A DNA stretch of 64,000 bases from Shinella zoogloeoides (GTDB lineage: Bacteria > Pseudomonadota > Alphaproteobacteria > Rhizobiales > Rhizobiaceae). Each line of letters opens with the position of its first letter. Position 1 is the first letter of the stretch. The notes beneath the pieces are model-generated. The model searched no databases and was not told the DNA's origin. It saw nothing but the letters and a program-made list of their open reading frames with translations. This document shows, piece by piece, positions 62,189-64,000 of the stretch. Where the stretch lies: assembly GCF_022682305.1 (NCBI RefSeq), contig NZ_CP093528.1, positions 4,208,501 through 4,272,500 of the forward strand, read 5' to 3'. The position numbers and the translations under genes are program-made.

Positions 62189-63172
62189 ATGACCAATATC
62201 AGCCAGAAGCCGGAGGCGTTCGCGCGCGGTGCGCGCATGCTTCGCACCGCGCTCGGCTCGACCATCACCCATCTTCTCGAAGACCCGGTCGTCGTCGAAA
62301 TCATGCTGAACCCGGACGGCCGTCTCTGGGTAGATCGCCTCTCCGAAGGGCTGGCCGATACGGGTGAGACGCTGTCGCCCGCCGATGGCGAGCGCATCGT
62401 GCGGCTGGTTGCTCACCATGTCGGCGTCGAGGTGCATCCGCGCAGCCCGCGAGTCTCGGCCGAGCTTCCTGAGACGGGAGAGCGGTTCGAGGGCTTGCTG
62501 CCACCCGTTGTCGCCGCACCGACCTTCGCCATCCGCAAGCCCGCCGTCGCAATCTTCACGCTCGACGATTATGTGGCCGCCGGAATCATGTTCGCCGACC
62601 AGGCGGCGACGCTACGCGCAGCCGTGATGGCGCGCGCCAATATCCTTGTCGCGGGCGGCACCTCCACTGGCAAAACCACGCTGACCAATGCGCTTCTGGC
62701 CGAGATCGCCAAGACGGCGGATCGCGTCGTCATCATCGAGGATACCCGCGAGCTTCAGTGCGCCGCGCCCAATCTTGTCGCCATGCGGACCAAGGATGGA
62801 GTGGCCACGCTCTCGGAGCTGGTCCGCTCTTCGCTACGCCTGCGCCCCGATCGCATTCCCATCGGCGAGGTGCGCGGCTCTGAAGCTCTCGATCTCCTGA
62901 AAGCATGGGGAACCGGGCACCCCGGCGGCATCGGCACGATCCACGCCGGGAGCGGCATCGGCGCGCTGCGCCGCCTTGAACAACTCATCCAGGAGGCCGT
63001 CGTCACGGTCCCGCGCGCCCTGATCGCCGAGACCATCGATCTCGTTGCCGTCCTCTCCGGCCGCGGCTCCGCGCGCCGGCTCGCCGAACTCGCCCGTGTC
63101 GAAGGGCTCGGCCCGGACGGCGACTACGCCATCACCCCCGCAACCCTTGACCGCACAGGAGCGCCAACATGA
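62189..63172 (+). CDS. trbB: Conjugal transfer ATPase TrbB
   Basis: 327 residues, VirB11-type. Walker A 'GGTSTGKTT' (about 156-164), Asp box '[10 protein letters not shown]', Walker B '[12 protein letters not shown]', His box '[14 protein letters not shown]'. ATG 62189 with CAGGA upstream; a longer frame from 62072 is unsupported. First of the trb mating-pair genes. Confidence 0.94.
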   Translation: MTNISQKPEAFARGARMLRTALGSTITHLLEDPVVVEIMLNPDGRLWVDRLSEGLADTGETLSPADGERIVRLVAHHVGVEVHPRSPRVSAELPETGERFEGLLPPVVAAPTFAIRKPAVAIFTLDDYVAAGIMFADQAATLRAAVMARANILVAGGTSTGKTTLTNALLAEIAKTADRVVIIEDTRELQCAAPNLVAMRTKDGVATLSELVRSSLRLRPDRIPIGEVRGSEALDLLKAWGTGHPGGIGTIHAGSGIGALRRLEQLIQEAVVTVPRALIAETIDLVAVLSGRGSARRLAELARVEGLGPDGDYAITPATLDRTGAPT

Positions 63173-63501
63173 TCCGCACCACTATGCGCGTTCGCCGCTA
63201 TGCCGCGACGGCCGCCGCCTTCACCTACATCAACCTCGTCCTCGTTCCCGCCGCCCATGCCTCCGGCTCGTCCATGCCGTGGGAAGCACCGCTCCAGAAA
63301 ATCCTCGAATCCATCGAAGGGCCGGTCGCCAAGATCGTCGCCGTCATCATCATTATCGCCACTGGCCTGGCGCTGGCGTTCGGTGACACGTCCGGCGGCT
63401 TCCGGAAGCTGATCCAGATCGTCTTCGGTCTCAGCATCGCGTTTGCGGCGTCGAGCTTCTTCCTGTCGTTCTTCTCATTCGGCGGCGGGGCGCTGGTCTG
63501 A
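63169..63501 (+). CDS. trbC: Conjugal pilin TrbC
   Basis: 110 residues. Signal peptide, then two hydrophobic segments ('IVAVIIIIATGLALAFG', 'FGLSIAFAASSFFLSFF') as in VirB2/TrbC. Expected to be processed by TraF. ATGA overlap with trbB. Confidence 0.92.
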   Translation: MIRTTMRVRRYAATAAAFTYINLVLVPAAHASGSSMPWEAPLQKILESIEGPVAKIVAVIIIIATGLALAFGDTSGGFRKLIQIVFGLSIAFAASSFFLSFFSFGGGALV

Positions 63502-63782
63502 TGGCGGCGGCGCTCGAACAACTCAACGCGGTGCCGGGTTTCACCGTCCCGGTTCACCGGGCGCTGACCGAGCACATTCTGCTCGGCGGCGCACCGCGCG
63601 CGCTCGCCATCCTGAACGGCACGCTGGCCGGAGCCGTGGGCCTCGGCCTGCGCCTCTGGCTCGTGGGTCTGCTGATCTGGGTCGTTGGCCATATCGCAGC
63701 CGTGTGGGCTGCAAAGCGCGATCCGCTCTTCGTCGAGGTCGGCCGCCGCCACCTGCGCATCCCCGCTCATCTGTCCGTCTGA
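63501..63782 (+). CDS. trbD: Conjugal transfer protein TrbD
   Basis: 93 residues, VirB3-like: 'PVHRALTEHILLGGAPRALAILNGTLAGAVGLGLRLW' then a second hydrophobic part and 'FVEVGRRHLRIPAHL'. Shares one base with the trbC stop (TGATG). Inner-membrane partner of TrbE. Confidence 0.92.
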   Translation: MAAALEQLNAVPGFTVPVHRALTEHILLGGAPRALAILNGTLAGAVGLGLRLWLVGLLIWVVGHIAAVWAAKRDPLFVEVGRRHLRIPAHLSV

Positions 63783-63796
63783 GGAGGCGCATCGCC

Positions 63797-64000
63797 ATGA
63801 TGAATCTTGCCGAATATCGCCGCACCGCAACCCGCCTCGCTGACTATCTGCCCTGGGTCGCGCTCGTCGCCGAGGGCGTCGTGCTTAACAAGGATGGCAG
63901 CTTTCAGCGCACGGCCCGTTTCCGCGGCCCTGATCTGGACTCCGCGGTCGCTGCCGAACTGGTCGCCGTCGCCGGGCGGCTCAACAACGCTTTCCGCCGT
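63797..64000 (+). CDS. trbE: Conjugal transfer ATPase TrbE (5' part, cut by window end)
   Basis: The first 68 codons: 'MMNLAEYRRTATRLADYLPWVALVAEGVVLNKDG', the typical VirB4/TrbE start. GAGGAGG precedes the ATG pair (63797/63800). The ATPase domain lies beyond 64,000. Confidence 0.9.
   Translation, partial: MMNLAEYRRTATRLADYLPWVALVAEGVVLNKDGSFQRTARFRGPDLDSAVAAELVAVAGRLNNAFRR

Larger units (their letters stand above)
29798..64000. mobile_element. Integrative and conjugative element in guaA (left part, incomplete)
   Basis: From the guaA att remnant to the window end the genes are those of a Hyphomicrobiales ICE: metal-resistance cargo, toxin-antitoxin pairs, ArdC, helicase, DUF2285 regulators, excisionase-like protein, RepA/ParA, TraF, relaxase, coupling protein and Trb mating-pair genes. 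No integrase and no second att site are present, so the element continues past 64,000. Confidence 0.88.

Overview
The window is high-GC alphaproteobacterial DNA, most likely a Rhizobiaceae chromosome (order Hyphomicrobiales). Supporting this are a Flp/Tad (ctp-type) pilus locus, a deo nucleoside-salvage cluster behind a BMP/nucleoside-type ABC permease, and an integrated element of the conjugation family known from Mesorhizobium. It splits sharply at about 29.8 kb. No tRNA, rRNA, CRISPR array or insertion sequence was seen.

Positions 1-29,800 are ordinary chromosome. Order: nucleoside transport and salvage (ABC permease, cdd, purine nucleoside phosphorylase, deoC, deoA; then on the minus strand an aspartic protease, upp, add, deoB); a Flp pilus locus (two TadE-like proteins and a secretin N-domain protein on the minus strand; flp, cpaA, cpaB-F, tadB, tadC on the plus strand; tadD facing them); then a housekeeping run (leucyl aminopeptidase, MarR regulator, NlpC/P60 hydrolase, Spx/ArsC-like protein, YitT protein, aromatic aminotransferase, Lrp regulator, EEP-family protein, phospholipase D/cardiolipin synthase-like protein, M14 deacylase, O6-alkylguanine-DNA alkyltransferase).

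At 29,798-29,812 lies the last 15 bp of a minus-strand guaA gene (Ile-Glu-Trp-Glu-stop), followed downstream by a guaA-type terminator, but the body of guaA is absent. From here to the end of the window is the left part of an integrative and conjugative element (ICE) inserted in the 3' end of guaA. The other end, the rest of guaA and presumably the integrase lie beyond 64,000.

ICE layout: (1) cargo: arsR, two unrelated arsenate reductases, acr3, arsH, chrA; (2) an AbiE type IV toxin-antitoxin pair; (3) anti-restriction and DNA-metabolism genes (ArdC, a 700-residue ParB-like protein, small unknown proteins, a 1439-residue methyltransferase/Strawberry-notch helicase, a Toprim protein, a DUF2493 protein); (4) a FitAB/VapBC-like toxin-antitoxin pair and small membrane or DUF736 proteins; (5) a control module: XRE repressor, single-domain DUF2285 protein (QseM-like), a DUF6499-DUF2285 activator (FseA-like) split by a +1 frameshift at CCC-T, and an excisionase-like HTH protein (RdfS-like); (6) replication and partition: a RepA-family initiator gene with iteron-like repeats in its own 3' part, parA, an RHH protein, a DUF2840 protein; (7) conjugation: traF protease, DUF736, lytic transglycosylase, a candidate oriT, relaxase, coupling protein, CopG protein, trbB, trbC, trbD and the start of trbE.

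The most interesting points are the compact excision-control module with an apparent frameshift-controlled activator, two families of repeated structured leaders in front of ICE housekeeping genes, an origin-like array inside repA, and a candidate oriT hairpin before the relaxase. Assignments rest on reading the protein sequences by eye; no database search was run.
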